Positions 8,299 to 17,409 of a stretch of DNA of 39,132 nt are shown here, in pieces. Numbering within the stretch: position 1 is the stretch's first letter; every line of letters starts with the position of its first letter. The translations under genes were made by a program, and so were the position numbers. The stretch comes from Actinomycetes bacterium (lineage in GTDB: Bacteria; Actinomycetota; Thermoleophilia; UBA2241): the NCBI GenBank assembly GCA_029547745.1, contig JAKPOQ010000028.1, forward strand, positions 1-39,132, given 5' to 3'. Under the pieces are notes generated by a model, which did no database searches, had not been told where the DNA came from, and saw only the letters and a list, made by a program, of their open reading frames with translations.

Positions 8299-9071
8299 GA
8301 ACCGGCTCGTCCCCCCCTGTCGGCCCTGCGACCGGCACGCGCGCTCCCGGGATCGCCGGTCTCGTCCGCCCCCCGCTGACGCACCGCCTCGAAGAGAAAG
8401 AGCGCCGCCGCGACGCTGACGTTGAGGCTCCGGACCGGCGGCTGCATGGGCACGGCGGCGAGCGCATCGCAGGCCCGTGCCACGAGCGGCCGCAGCCCAT
8501 GGCCCTCGGCGCCGAGCACGATCACGACGCGATCGCGGAGGTCGAGGTCGGTGTATCGTGTCGCGCACTCGGCGCTCGCGCCGTAGACCCAGAGGCCGGC
8601 GCGCTTCGCCTGCTGCAGGAAGCGCGCCACGTTGGGGACCTGGGCCACCGCGAGGTGCTCGAGGGCGCCGGCGGACGCCTTCACCGCGGCCGGCGTCACA
8701 TGCGCGGCGCGATAGCGTGGCACGACGAGGCCGGCCGATCCGACGGCCAGCGCGCTGCGCGCGACGGCGCCCAGATTGTGCGGGTCGCTCACCTCGTCGA
8801 GCACGACGAGGAGGTCGCCGGCAAGGAGGGTCTCGACCTCGACGTACGGGAACGGAGGGACCTCGAGGGCCACGCCCTGATGGTCGCGCGACCCCGTGAG
8901 GCGGTCGAGCGTCGCCGCCTCGACGGTGATGGTCTCAAGACCCGCAGGCAGGTCGGTAGCGAGGGCGCGCAGGGCCGGCGCGGTCGCGGCGAGCCGCACG
9001 GCTCGCCGCCGCGCGCCGGCCGCCAGGGCCAGACGCGCCACCTGTCGCCCGTAGATCCACTCGGTCGCCAC
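8295..9071 (-). CDS. rlmB: 23S rRNA 2'-O-methyltransferase, TrmH/SpoU family (RlmB)
   Basis: A SPOUT-class RNA methyltransferase of 258 residues, probably methylating the ribose of G2251 of 23S rRNA. The N-terminal substrate-binding domain begins TEWIYGRQVARLAL, a form of the family WxxGxxxV motif. The three SPOUT knot motifs are seen: DEVSDPHNLGAVARSA, VLGAEGHGL and SLNVSVAAAL. GTG at 9071 lies five bases after the cysS stop; a much longer upstream open frame on this strand is only a shadow of cysS. The C-terminus has a short extra Arg/Gly-rich tail before the TGA that overlaps yacP. Confidence 0.92.
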   Translation of the reverse strand: MATEWIYGRQVARLALAAGARRRAVRLAATAPALRALATDLPAGLETITVEAATLDRLTGSRDHQGVALEVPPFPYVEVETLLAGDLLVVLDEVSDPHNLGAVARSALAVGSAGLVVPRYRAAHVTPAAVKASAGALEHLAVAQVPNVARFLQQAKRAGLWVYGASAECATRYTDLDLRDRVVIVLGAEGHGLRPLVARACDALAAVPMQPPVRSLNVSVAAALFLFEAVRQRGADETGDPGSARAGRRADRGGRAGS

Positions 9072-9076
9072 CGTCC

Positions 9077-10675
9077 TCAGTCCCTGGGCACGACCTGCGT
9101 GCCCTGCTTCGTGTCGCGGACCTCGAACCCGGCCGCCTGGATAGCGTCCCTGACCCTGTCGGCGCTGGCCCAGTCCTTCATGGCGCGGAGATGGTCGCGC
9201 AACGCGCACGCGTAGGACGCGTCTCCACAGGCGAGGCGCTCCCGGTACAGAAGTCCGAGATCGTCCCAGCGCCCTTCGCGGGCGAGCCGCGCCGCAGAGG
9301 GCAGCGTCACGCTCTCGGTCGTGCACACGCGCTCGCCGGCAGCGCCGGCGGCCTCTCCGGAAGCCGGCACCCCTTCCACCGCCACTGACGGCAGGTAGGC
9401 CCCGACCGTCGTCGTCACCACGCGATCGGGCAGACCGATGAGCAGGGCGTCGAGACCGTCGACGATGACGTCCTGGGCCTCTTCGAGCGCGTCCGCATCG
9501 ACGGCCTTGCCGGCGGCGTCGGCGGCGGCGACATGGCGGAAGAGCCGGCGGGCGAGGGCGAACAGCTCCCCCAGCGCCGCCGCCGTGTTGAGGTCGTCGT
9601 CCATGTGCGCGGCGAAGGCGTCTTTGGCCGCCTTCGCCGCCGCCCGGAGATCGTCCGCGAGCAGCGCCTCGCCCGCGCCAGGGTGGTCGATGCGGAAGCT
9701 CGCCGTGCGCACCGCTTCGGCCAGCCGGTCGTACGCGGCCCTCGCCTCGTCCAGCTTCTCGAGCGAGAACTCGAGCGGGCTGCGGTAGTGCGTCGTCAGG
9801 AAGTACGTGAGCACGACCGCCGGCGCGTACCGGTCGAGCACCTCCCGCAGCAGGAAGATGTTGCCGACGGACTTGGCCATCTTCTCGCCGCCGAAGTGGA
9901 TCATGCCGTTGTGCATCCAGACGCGGGCGAAGGGCAAGCCGGCCGCCTCGCTCTGGGCGATCTCGTTCTCGTGGTGAGGGAAGATCAGGTCGCGGCCACC
10001 GCCGTGGATGTCGAAGCCGGGACCCAGGTAGCGCAACCCCATCGCGGAGCACTCGATGTGCCAGCCGGGGCGGCCCATGCCCCATGGGCTCTCCCATGCC
10101 GGCTCGCCCGGCTTCGCCGCCTTCCAGATCGCGAAGTCGAGCGGGTCCTCCTTGCCGGGCTCGCCCTCGACGCGCGCCCCTTCCTCGAGCTCCTCGATCC
10201 GCTGCCGCGAGAGCTTTCCGTATCCGGGGAAGCTGCGGACGCGGAAGTAGACGCTGCCCTCGGCCTCGTATGCGTGCCCCGACGCGACCAGTCGGCTGCA
10301 GAGGTCGATGATCTCGGGGATCGTCTCGGTGGCGAGGGGCTCGATGTCGGGGCGCAGGGCGTCGCCGAGGCGCCCCACGTCCTCGTGGTAGGCGTCGGTG
10401 AACTCCCGCGCGACCTCGGCGGCCGTGCGGCCCTCCTCGTTCGCCCGCGCGATGATCTTGTCGTCCACGTCGGTGATGTTCTCCACGAGGGTGACGTCGT
10501 AGTCCCGGCGCCGCAGCCAGGAACGCAGCACGGCGAACGTGACGTAGGGCCGCGCGTTCCCCACATGGACGAGACCGTAGACAGTCGGACCGCAGCAGTA
10601 GATGCCGGCCTTGCCGGCGTCGCGCGAGATGAAGTCCACTTTGGCCTGGGTGAGCGAGTCGTAAAGGCGGATCAC
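9077..10675 (-). CDS. cysS: Cysteinyl-tRNA synthetase
   Basis: A class I aminoacyl-tRNA synthetase of 532 residues that charges tRNA-Cys. The HIGH-like signature is HVGN at 37-40, after Cys28 of the zinc site in YCCGPTVYG. Further zinc ligands are in HIECSAMG and FPHHENE, and the KMSKS loop is EKMAKSVGN. It is longer than the usual ~460 residues because of an Ala/Gly-rich insertion late in the chain, before a normal C-terminal helix set ([12 protein letters not shown]). GTG at 10675 overlaps the gltX stop as GTGA, so translation is likely coupled. The gene order gltX-cysS-rlmB-yacP-sigH is conserved in Bacillus, where cysE and mrnC also occur; both are absent here. Confidence 0.95.
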   Translation of the reverse strand: MIRLYDSLTQAKVDFISRDAGKAGIYCCGPTVYGLVHVGNARPYVTFAVLRSWLRRRDYDVTLVENITDVDDKIIARANEEGRTAAEVAREFTDAYHEDVGRLGDALRPDIEPLATETIPEIIDLCSRLVASGHAYEAEGSVYFRVRSFPGYGKLSRQRIEELEEGARVEGEPGKEDPLDFAIWKAAKPGEPAWESPWGMGRPGWHIECSAMGLRYLGPGFDIHGGGRDLIFPHHENEIAQSEAAGLPFARVWMHNGMIHFGGEKMAKSVGNIFLLREVLDRYAPAVVLTYFLTTHYRSPLEFSLEKLDEARAAYDRLAEAVRTASFRIDHPGAGEALLADDLRAAAKAAKDAFAAHMDDDLNTAAALGELFALARRLFRHVAAADAAGKAVDADALEEAQDVIVDGLDALLIGLPDRVVTTTVGAYLPSVAVEGVPASGEAAGAAGERVCTTESVTLPSAARLAREGRWDDLGLLYRERLACGDASYACALRDHLRAMKDWASADRVRDAIQAAGFEVRDTKQGTQVVPRD

Positions 10676-12165
10676 AGATGGTCTCCAGCGGTCGGTGACG
10701 GTCTGGTGGCGACGGGCGGTCGCGCTTCGTCCGCCGCCGTGGCGAGCGCGTGGTCGAGGCGCGCCAGCGTTTCGCGGCGCTCCAGGGCCGCGAGCACGAA
10801 GTGCAGTTCGGGACCATGCTCGCGGCCGGTGAGCGCCACGCGCAGAGGCATGAGCAGGTCGCGCGCCGCGAGACCACGCTCCTTGCCCCAGGCGCGGTAT
10901 CCCGCAAGCATCTCGCGCGCCGCTTCGGGCTCGAGCCAATCTGGGCCCCGCTCGCGTCGGCGCCGGGCCTCGACGAGCTGGACCTGCGCGTCGGTCAGGA
11001 GGCGCCGCGCCGCGGCGTCGAGCCGCGGCGGGTCGAGGACGGCGGCGGCCAGCGCCGGCGCGTCACCGTAGGCGACGAGCGACGGCTGGTAGGCCGCCGC
11101 CAGAGCGGCCGCCGCCTGGGGCGCGACCGTGGCGGGAAGGCGCTCGGCGAAGCGACGCCGGTGCTCGGCGAAGTCGAGCGCCATCACGTGCTCGTGCTGG
11201 AGCCAGTCCAGCTTGGCCTGGTCGAAGGTCGCCGCGCTCGGCGAGAGCCGCGCGAGGTCGAACTCGCGCACCAGCCGGTCGCGGTCGAGCACCTCGTCGT
11301 CGCCGTGCGACCAGGAGAGCAGCGCCAGGTAGTTGACCATGGCCTCGGGGAGATACCCCGCCTCGCGGAACTCACGGACCGCCGTCGCCCCGTACCGCTT
11401 GGAGAGCCTGCCGCCCCCGGGGTCGTGGATCATACCGTGGTGGGCATAGGCGGGGGGACGGACGCCGAGGGCGGTGAAGACGGCGAGTTGGCGGGCGGTG
11501 TTGGCGAGATGGTCGTCGCCGCGGATGACGTGCGTGATCGCCATGTCGCGGTCGTCCACGGCGGCGGCGAAGTTGTAGCCGGCGACGCCGTCAGAGCGCA
11601 CGATGATGAAGTCGCCGAACGCGTCGGGACCGAAGCGCACCGGCCCCCGCAGGAGGTCGTCGACGACCGTCTCGCGCCCGGGAGCGCGCAGGCGCACCGC
11701 TGCCGGCTCGCCGGCGGCGAGCCGGCGCTCGACCTCGACCTGCGACAGCGTCGCGCAGCGACGGTCGTAGCGCGGCGGCGCGCCCGCAGCGCGCTGCCGC
11801 GCGCGCAACTCCTCGAGGCGCTCCTGATCGCAGAAGCAGTGGTAGGCGTACCCGGCGGCGAGCAACTGCGCCGCCGCCGCGCGGTACGCCTCCAGCCGCT
11901 CACTCTGCCGGTAGGGACCGTATGGCCCGCCTCGATCGGGACCCTCGTCCCAGTCGAGCCCGAGCCAGCGGAGGTCCTCGAGGATCGCCTCCTCGTAGCG
12001 GCGACTGGAGCGCGCCGCGTCGGTGTCTTCACTGCGCAGGACGAAGACGCCGCCATGACGGCGCGCGAACAGCCAGTTGAACAGCGCCGTGCGCGCCGAG
12101 CCGACGTGCAACTCTCCCGTCGGGCTCGGCGCAAAGCGCACCCTCACCCTCGAGTCGAGGCCCAT
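10672..12165 (-). CDS. gltX: Glutamyl-tRNA synthetase
   Basis: A class I synthetase of 497 residues charging tRNA-Glu (and possibly tRNA-Gln if a GatCAB amidotransferase is present). Signatures are FAPSPTGELHVGSAR at 11-25 (HIGH motif at 20-23), CFCDQ with a following YDRRC that suggests a zinc site, HVIRGDDHL, and GRLSKRYG as the KMSKS loop. The C-terminal anticodon-binding domain starts near residue 330. I chose ATG at 12165 because GGAGAG lies six bases upstream; the longer frame from 12225 lacks this support. It heads the five-gene leftward cluster ending with sigH, and its promoter should lie in the symmetric region 12208-12333. Confidence 0.94.
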   Translation of the reverse strand: MGLDSRVRVRFAPSPTGELHVGSARTALFNWLFARRHGGVFVLRSEDTDAARSSRRYEEAILEDLRWLGLDWDEGPDRGGPYGPYRQSERLEAYRAAAAQLLAAGYAYHCFCDQERLEELRARQRAAGAPPRYDRRCATLSQVEVERRLAAGEPAAVRLRAPGRETVVDDLLRGPVRFGPDAFGDFIIVRSDGVAGYNFAAAVDDRDMAITHVIRGDDHLANTARQLAVFTALGVRPPAYAHHGMIHDPGGGRLSKRYGATAVREFREAGYLPEAMVNYLALLSWSHGDDEVLDRDRLVREFDLARLSPSAATFDQAKLDWLQHEHVMALDFAEHRRRFAERLPATVAPQAAAALAAAYQPSLVAYGDAPALAAAVLDPPRLDAAARRLLTDAQVQLVEARRRRERGPDWLEPEAAREMLAGYRAWGKERGLAARDLLMPLRVALTGREHGPELHFVLAALERRETLARLDHALATAADEARPPVATRPSPTAGDHL

Positions 12166-12207
12166 GGTTCTCTCCGACACCTGAGGTTTCTCCTGCAAAC
12201 CGCGGCT

Positions 12208-12333
12208 CAGTGTATCACCCGTCACATCATACGTGGGCTCGAGCGTGGCGTGCGGCCGGCCACCGGCCGCACGCCACGCTCGAGCCCAGGCGCGGCGAAC
12301 GCGAGCCGTGCCGTATGCATGGCTGATACACTG
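12208..12333. repeat. Symmetric divergent control region with 26-bp perfect stem
   Basis: The 320-base gap between gltX and the decarboxylase holds a nested inverted arrangement. The core is a perfect 26-bp stem, 12234-12259 with 12263-12288, loop 12260-12262. Outside it, CATACG (12228-12233) is mirrored by CGTATG (12312-12317), and CAGTGTATCA (12208-12217) by TGATACACTG (12324-12333). The outer arms each contain TACACT, a plausible -10 pointing outwards to gltX on one side and to the decarboxylase on the other. No T-tract supports a terminator. It looks like a mirrored bidirectional promoter around a cruciform-capable centre. Confidence 0.6.
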
Positions 12334-12485
12334 CTCACGGTCGCCGCGAGAGCAGGGTCAGCGGATGACGGTCGCCTCAGGGGCGAGGCCGACAGATTCG
12401 CGGCCGAGCGGCGGCGACAGCCCCCCCAGGGGCGGGACCGACGACGGCCCCCGCAACGGACGGCGACGCGACGACAGGAGGATCC

Positions 12486-13958
12486 GTGCCTCACGATCAG
12501 CACGACACGCCGTACGTCGACGCCGTCCTCGCCTACCGACGGCGCGGTTTCACTCCCTTCCACACCCCGGGCCACAAGCTCGGCAAGGGCGCCCCGAGAA
12601 GACTGCGCGAACTGGTCGGCGAGACCTGCCTCCAGGCCGACCTCGCGATGGCCGGCGCGGTCGAGGACACCCGCGAGTCGACGGGGCTGGTCCGCCTCGC
12701 CGAAGAGCACGCCGCCGAAGCCTGGGGCGCAGAGCGCTGTCACTTCCTCGTCAACGGCTCGACGAGCGGCGTGCACGCGCTGGTCCTCGCCATCGCGGGA
12801 CCGGGGGACACCCTCATCGTCCCGCGCAACGCCCACAAGTCGCTGCTCAACGCCCTGATCTACGCAGGAGCGACGCCGGTCTACGTCGAGCCCGCCGTCG
12901 ACCCCGTCTGGGGCATCCCGCTCAACGTCACCGTCGCGCAGGCGGTCGCGGCCCTGCGCGCTCACCCTCAGGCGAAGGCCATGTTCGTCACGTCGCCCAC
13001 CTACAACGGCCTCTGCGCCGACCTGCCGGCCATCGCCAGTGCCGCCCACGCCGTCGGCGTGCCGTTCATCGTCGACCAGGCCTGGGGACCTCACCTTTGC
13101 TTCTGCCCTGACCTGCCCGTCGACGCGATGACGGCGGGCGCGGACGCCTGTGTCGTGAGCACCCACAAGCTGCTCAGCGGCCTCACCCAGTCGGCGGTAC
13201 TGCTCGCGCGGGGCAAGCGCCTGAACCTCGCCCGCCTCGAGAGCATGGTCAAGATGACGCAGAGCACCAGCCCGCAGGTCCTCATGTACGCGTCGATCGA
13301 CGCCGCGCGCCAGCAGATGGCGACGCACGGCGCCGAGCTCTGGCGCGCGGCGATCGCCGAGGCCGAGTGGGCGCGGGAGCGCATCAACGAGATCCAGGGG
13401 CTGCGCTGCCTCGGTCATGAGGTCCTCGCCGCCGAGGGCGTGGCCGCGTTCGACCCCACGCGGTTGACGATCTCGGCGCTCGACCTCGGGCACAGCGGGA
13501 CCGAGCTCGAGACGATCCTCCGCGACGACTACGCGGTGGCCGTCGAGGCGGCCGACCCGCTGGCCGTCATCCTCAACGTCACCTTCGGCGATTCGAGGAA
13601 GGACATGCGCGTCCTGGTCGACGCCCTGCGCGACTACGCGGCCCGCTTCGCCGACGCGCGCGGTCGCCGCGAGGCGGCCGCCAGGTGGCTCCGCCTGCGG
13701 CCGCCGGCCTTCACCCGTCAGGTCCTCTCGCCGCGCGAGGCGTTCTTCGCCCCGTCGGTCGCGTTGCCCCTGGCCGAGTGTGAGGGACGCGTGAGCGCCG
13801 AGAGTGTGACCCCGTATCCGCCCGGGATCCCGGTGCTGGGGCCGGGCGAGGAGATCGGCGCCGAGACGGTCGCTTACCTCGGCGAGGCCGCCCGCGCGCA
13901 GCTCAAGGTGCACGGCCCCGAGGACCTGAGCCTGCGCACCCTGCGTGTCGTCGCCTGA
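12486..13958 (+). CDS. Orn/Lys/Arg decarboxylase, fold type I PLP enzyme
   Basis: A cytoplasmic PLP-dependent decarboxylase of 490 residues in the Orn/Lys/Arg family, of the short Bacillus SpeA-like kind without the N-terminal response-regulator-like wing. Family features are FHTPGHKLGKG at 25-35, NGSTSGVHA at 90-98, RNAHKS at 114-119, VDQAWGPH at 197-203, and STHKLLSG with the Schiff-base Lys228. The C-terminal domain ends in the usual YPPGIPVLGPGE element. GTG at 12486 has GGAGGAT close upstream. The product would be a diamine or agmatine, the entry to polyamines; the potB-type permease at the left edge fits, but the true substrate cannot be told from sequence. Its divergent neighbour is gltX. 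Confidence 0.88.
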   Translation: MPHDQHDTPYVDAVLAYRRRGFTPFHTPGHKLGKGAPRRLRELVGETCLQADLAMAGAVEDTRESTGLVRLAEEHAAEAWGAERCHFLVNGSTSGVHALVLAIAGPGDTLIVPRNAHKSLLNALIYAGATPVYVEPAVDPVWGIPLNVTVAQAVAALRAHPQAKAMFVTSPTYNGLCADLPAIASAAHAVGVPFIVDQAWGPHLCFCPDLPVDAMTAGADACVVSTHKLLSGLTQSAVLLARGKRLNLARLESMVKMTQSTSPQVLMYASIDAARQQMATHGAELWRAAIAEAEWARERINEIQGLRCLGHEVLAAEGVAAFDPTRLTISALDLGHSGTELETILRDDYAVAVEAADPLAVILNVTFGDSRKDMRVLVDALRDYAARFADARGRREAAARWLRLRPPAFTRQVLSPREAFFAPSVALPLAECEGRVSAESVTPYPPGIPVLGPGEEIGAETVAYLGEAARAQLKVHGPEDLSLRTLRVVA

Positions 13959-14000
13959 CGGCTCACATCCGCCGGGCCGCCGCGTCGCACCCGACGATCC

Positions 14001-14022
14001 GTGGCGTCGCGCCAGACGCCAC
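14001..14022. terminator. Small hairpin between convergent decarboxylase and pyrE
   Basis: GTGGCGTC (14001-14008) pairs with GACGCCAC (14015-14022) around a six-base loop, placed between two gene ends. It could act as a bidirectional terminator. Confidence 0.4.
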
Positions 14023-14045
14023 CCCGGCGACCTCGGCGACGGCGC

Positions 14046-14576
14046 TCAGTCGGGCTTCCTGATCCCCAGCGAGGTCGCCGTGAACAACGGGTCGAACGGG
14101 ACGCCGGCGGCGGCGAAGGCGGCGCCCCCGCCCTCCTCCCTGTCGACCACGCAGAGCAGCCCGACGACCTCGAGCCCGGCGGCGCGCAGCTTGTCGACCG
14201 CCTGCAGCGCCGCTCCGCCCGAGGTGACGACGTCCTCGACGACGACGACGCGCTGCCCGGGCTCGGCGCGGCCCTCCATGGCCTTCTTCGTCCCGTACCC
14301 CTTCTCACCCTTGCGCACGATGACGAACGGCTTCCCGCTCGCCAGCGAGAGCGCGGCGACGATGGCGACGGCGCCCAGCTCGGGCCCCGCCAAGAGGTCG
14401 AACGGCTCGTACGCGGGCAGTTTCGCGACCAGACCGCCGGCGATGTCGCGTAACAGGTCGGGACGCGTCTCGAAGAGGTACTTGTCGAGGTAGAAGCGGC
14501 TGCGCCGCCCGGAACGGAGGACGAAGTCGCCCTCCAGGTAGCTCGCCTCGAGGATCCGGTCGCCGAGCTCGGTCAC
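14046..14576 (-). CDS. pyrE: Orotate phosphoribosyltransferase
   Basis: This enzyme joins orotate to PRPP to form orotidine 5'-phosphate in de novo pyrimidine synthesis. The 176-residue protein carries the PRPP-binding motif VVVVEDVVTSGG at 110-121 and the orotate/PRPP loop region VRKGEKGYGTKK at 87-98. The N-terminal part has FVLRSGRRSRFYLDK, the family's substrate segment. GTG at 14576 follows AGGAAGGA. It lies 78 bases after pmbA on the same strand; pyrimidine genes are otherwise not nearby. Confidence 0.95.
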   Translation of the reverse strand: MTELGDRILEASYLEGDFVLRSGRRSRFYLDKYLFETRPDLLRDIAGGLVAKLPAYEPFDLLAGPELGAVAIVAALSLASGKPFVIVRKGEKGYGTKKAMEGRAEPGQRVVVVEDVVTSGGAALQAVDKLRAAGLEVVGLLCVVDREEGGGAAFAAAGVPFDPLFTATSLGIRKPD

Positions 14577-14654
14577 GGTCGTTCCTTCCTGTCGCGGTGC
14601 CTTGCGGTGGCGGAGTCGGACGTGGGGCCCGCGGGCGCAAGCCGGACGGGCCCG

Positions 14655-15998
14655 TCAGGACCCGCCTACGGACAGCCCTTCGATGAGGACGGAGGGCGTG
14701 AGGACGCTGCCCGTGGGGACCCAGCGCGCGTCGTCGCCCACGGCGCGCACGCCCCGGAGCATGGCGATGATGTCGCCGGCGAGCGTCACCTCGCGGACGG
14801 GCGTCGTCATACGGCCGCCCTCGATGAGCACGCCGCTGATGCCGACCGAGAACTCGCCCGAGACCGGATTGGCGCCGGAGTGCACCCCGACGGCGTCCGT
14901 CACGAGCACGCCGTGGTCGATCCCGGCCACCAAATCGTCACGGGCCACGGCCACCCCCTCGACGATGAGGTTGCTGGGGCGCACGGACGGCGGGCTGTGG
15001 TAGCCGGCGCGCTGGGCGTTGCCCGTCGAGGCGACTCCCGCCTTGCGCGCCGTGTACGTGTCGTGGAGGAAGCCTTGGAGCACACCGCCCTCCACCAGCG
15101 GTGTCCGCTGGCAGGGCGTGCCTTCGCCGTCGAACGGCGCGCTGTCGAGACCGTCCGGGTGGGCGCCGTCGTCGACGAGTGTGAGCGACGGGTCGGCGAC
15201 CCGCCGGCCCTCACGACCGGCGAACAGCGAGCGTCCCTTCTGCACGGCTTCGGCGGTGAGCGCCGAGGCGAGGACGGCGAAGAACGCCGCTGCGACGAAG
15301 GGGTCGAGGACGACCGTCGCCTTCATCGACGGGCAAGGACGGGCGCCGAGCAGGCGGCACGCCCGTGCCGCCGCCTCGGCGCCGCAGGCCGGCCCGTCCA
15401 GATCTTCCGGAGCCCGACCGACGCCGTACGACACCCCGGTCTCGACCTTGCCGTCCTGCTCGGCCAGCACGTAGGCATAGACGTAACACTGGCCAGACCT
15501 GTAGTTCCCGCGCACGCCGGCCGAGTTCGCGATGAAGACCTCGCCGTCCCCGTCGGCGTAGACCGTGTCCTCGACCGTACGGACGCGCGGGTCCGCGGCC
15601 AGCGCCGCCGCCTCGGTCGCGAGGGCAAGCTCGATGCGGCGCTCGTCGGTCGCATCCGCGAGCCGGGGGTCGTACGGATGCACGGCGGCGGGCGGCGCCG
15701 TCACGGCCGGCAGGTCCCGGAACGGGTCCACGTCGGCCGCGGCCGCGTTCGCGACCGCCCGCTCGACCACGCTCTCAAGGCCCGCTCCCCCGAGGTCCGA
15801 GGTCGACGCGTACCCGACGGCGCCGTCGCGGAAGACGCGCACCCCGACGCCGCGCCGCTGCGCGGCGACGAGTTGCTCGACCTCGCCCCGGTAGACCTTG
15901 ATGCGGCGCGAGACGCCGCGCTCGGCATACACCTCGACCTCGCGCGCCCCGCGCGCCGCAGCGAACTCCAGGATGTGGTCGACGACCTCGAACATCAC
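14655..15998 (-). CDS. pmbA: TldE/PmbA family protein, partner of TldD
   Basis: A 447-residue member of the modulator of DNA gyrase family, the non-catalytic partner in the TldD-TldE metalloprotease that degrades unfolded peptides and matures some RiPPs. It resembles the adjacent TldD along its length (EVYAERGVSRRIKVYRG near the start; GVSYGVGRAPEDL mid-chain; NPVSGEFSVGISG and VLIEGLSVGG at the end) but lacks the HExxH motif, as expected for the E subunit. The start is either GTG at 15998, which overlaps the tldD stop as GTGA, or the next codon, ATG at 15995. Co-translation with tldD fits a heterodimer. Confidence 0.92.
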   Translation of the reverse strand: MMFEVVDHILEFAAARGAREVEVYAERGVSRRIKVYRGEVEQLVAAQRRGVGVRVFRDGAVGYASTSDLGGAGLESVVERAVANAAAADVDPFRDLPAVTAPPAAVHPYDPRLADATDERRIELALATEAAALAADPRVRTVEDTVYADGDGEVFIANSAGVRGNYRSGQCYVYAYVLAEQDGKVETGVSYGVGRAPEDLDGPACGAEAAARACRLLGARPCPSMKATVVLDPFVAAAFFAVLASALTAEAVQKGRSLFAGREGRRVADPSLTLVDDGAHPDGLDSAPFDGEGTPCQRTPLVEGGVLQGFLHDTYTARKAGVASTGNAQRAGYHSPPSVRPSNLIVEGVAVARDDLVAGIDHGVLVTDAVGVHSGANPVSGEFSVGISGVLIEGGRMTTPVREVTLAGDIIAMLRGVRAVGDDARWVPTGSVLTPSVLIEGLSVGGS

Positions 15999-17395
15999 CC
16001 GGTCCCGCCGATCGTCATGGCGCTGATGCGCAACGTCGCCTGCCCAGTGCCCACCGGTATGGCCTGACCGTCCTTGCCGCAGATCCCCGACTTCTCTTCG
16101 TAGTCGTCGGCGATCATATCGATGCTCTTGAGGACGTCGATGCCGTTCCCCACGAGCGTCGCGCCACGGAGGGGCGACGTCACGTGCCCTCCCTCGATGA
16201 GGTAGCCCTCGGCGACGCCGAAGACGAACGCGCCGCTCGCCGGCTCGACCTGTCCGCCCGCGAGGCTCTTCGCGTAGAAGCCCCTCGACGTCGCCGCGAT
16301 GACCTCCTCGGAAGTGGCGTCACCGGGCGCGATGGAGGTCGTCGTCATCCGCGGGATGGGCACGTGACAGAACGTCTGCCGGCGGCCGTTCCCCGACGGC
16401 GCCGCGCCGAGCTGACGGGCGCGGAGACGGTCGTAGAGGTAGCCCGTCAGCCTACCGTCCTCGATCAGCTGCGTCCTCTGCGTCGGCACGCCTTCGTCGT
16501 CGAAAGCCTGCGACCCCCAGCCGTTGGGGACGGTGCCGTCATCGAAAGCGTTGACGATCGCCGCCGCGACCATCTCGCCCATCTTGCCGGCATAGACGCT
16601 CGCCCCTTTGGCGACGGCGTCGGCCTCAAGGCCGTGGCCGCAGGCCTCGTGGAACAGGGTGCCGCCGAACCCGTTGGCGAGCACCACCGGCATGGTCCCC
16701 ATCGGCGCCGGGCGCGCGTCCAGCATGACGATCGCCTTGCCCGCCGCGGCGCGCGCCACGGCGAGGACAGCCGCCTCGTCCATGACTTCGAAGCCGGCGC
16801 TGGCGCCCAGGGTCTCATGGCCCGTCTGGATGATGCCGTCACGACGCGCCACGACCTGGACGCTCAGCCGCGTCCGCGTCCGGGCGTCGCGCACGACGTC
16901 GCCCAGCGAGTTGGCGATGAGCACCTCCTGGCGGACGTCGGCGTACCCGGCCACGACCTGCGCGACCTCCGCCCCAGCGGCGCGCGCCTCGTCGTCGGCG
17001 GCGTGGACCAGCGCCGCCTTGCGTGCCACGTCGACCCGGTCGGGCGGCACCTTCACCGGATGACGTCCGGCATCGCTCCGCACGGCGCCGAGGTCGATGA
17101 CGGACGTCGCGGGACGGGCGTCGCGCAGGGCGGCGGCGACGGCGTCGGCCGCCGCCGCCAGCGACGCCTCGTCCAGCACGTCGGTGTAGGCGTAGTACGT
17201 GTGCTCGCCGCTCAGCAGCCGCACCCCGGCGCCGCGCTCGCTGCCCCCGACGACCTGCTCGAGACGGCCGTCTTCGAGGCGCAACGTAAGCCCGTCGCGG
17301 TCCTCGACGAACACCTCGGCGAAGTCGCCGCCGCGCGCCAGAGCGCGGGCGATCGTAGCCTCGACGAGGTCCAGGCCGAGGTTGTCCAGGCCCAT
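15995..17395 (-). CDS. tldD: TldD metalloprotease subunit
   Basis: The catalytic subunit of the TldD-TldE heterodimeric metalloprotease, 466 residues, cytoplasmic. The zinc motif HEACGHG spans 249-255 (His249, Glu250, His254), preceded by LANGFGGTLF. The C-terminal third has GFYAKSLAGGQVEPASGAFV, the usual active-site cleft region. ATG at 17395 gives the standard family N-terminus; a longer upstream frame extends into the regulator gene and is rejected. Adjacent pmbA overlaps by four bases. No obvious RiPP precursor lies next to the pair, so a housekeeping proteolytic role is the simplest view. Confidence 0.95.
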   Translation of the reverse strand: MGLDNLGLDLVEATIARALARGGDFAEVFVEDRDGLTLRLEDGRLEQVVGGSERGAGVRLLSGEHTYYAYTDVLDEASLAAAADAVAAALRDARPATSVIDLGAVRSDAGRHPVKVPPDRVDVARKAALVHAADDEARAAGAEVAQVVAGYADVRQEVLIANSLGDVVRDARTRTRLSVQVVARRDGIIQTGHETLGASAGFEVMDEAAVLAVARAAAGKAIVMLDARPAPMGTMPVVLANGFGGTLFHEACGHGLEADAVAKGASVYAGKMGEMVAAAIVNAFDDGTVPNGWGSQAFDDEGVPTQRTQLIEDGRLTGYLYDRLRARQLGAAPSGNGRRQTFCHVPIPRMTTTSIAPGDATSEEVIAATSRGFYAKSLAGGQVEPASGAFVFGVAEGYLIEGGHVTSPLRGATLVGNGIDVLKSIDMIADDYEEKSGICGKDGQAIPVGTGQATLRISAMTIGGTG

Positions 17396-17409
17396 CTCAG
17401 CCGTCCCTA

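Noticed and set aside
8295-10907. An 870-codon open frame on the minus strand spanning rlmB and part of cysS and gltX
   Set aside because: Only its last ~258 residues are a real protein (RlmB). The rest is the wrong frame of cysS and gltX, left open because GC-rich DNA has few stops.
10750-12858. A 702-codon open frame on the plus strand opposite gltX
   Set aside because: It has no recognisable domain and is the antisense shadow of gltX, which has full synthetase motifs.
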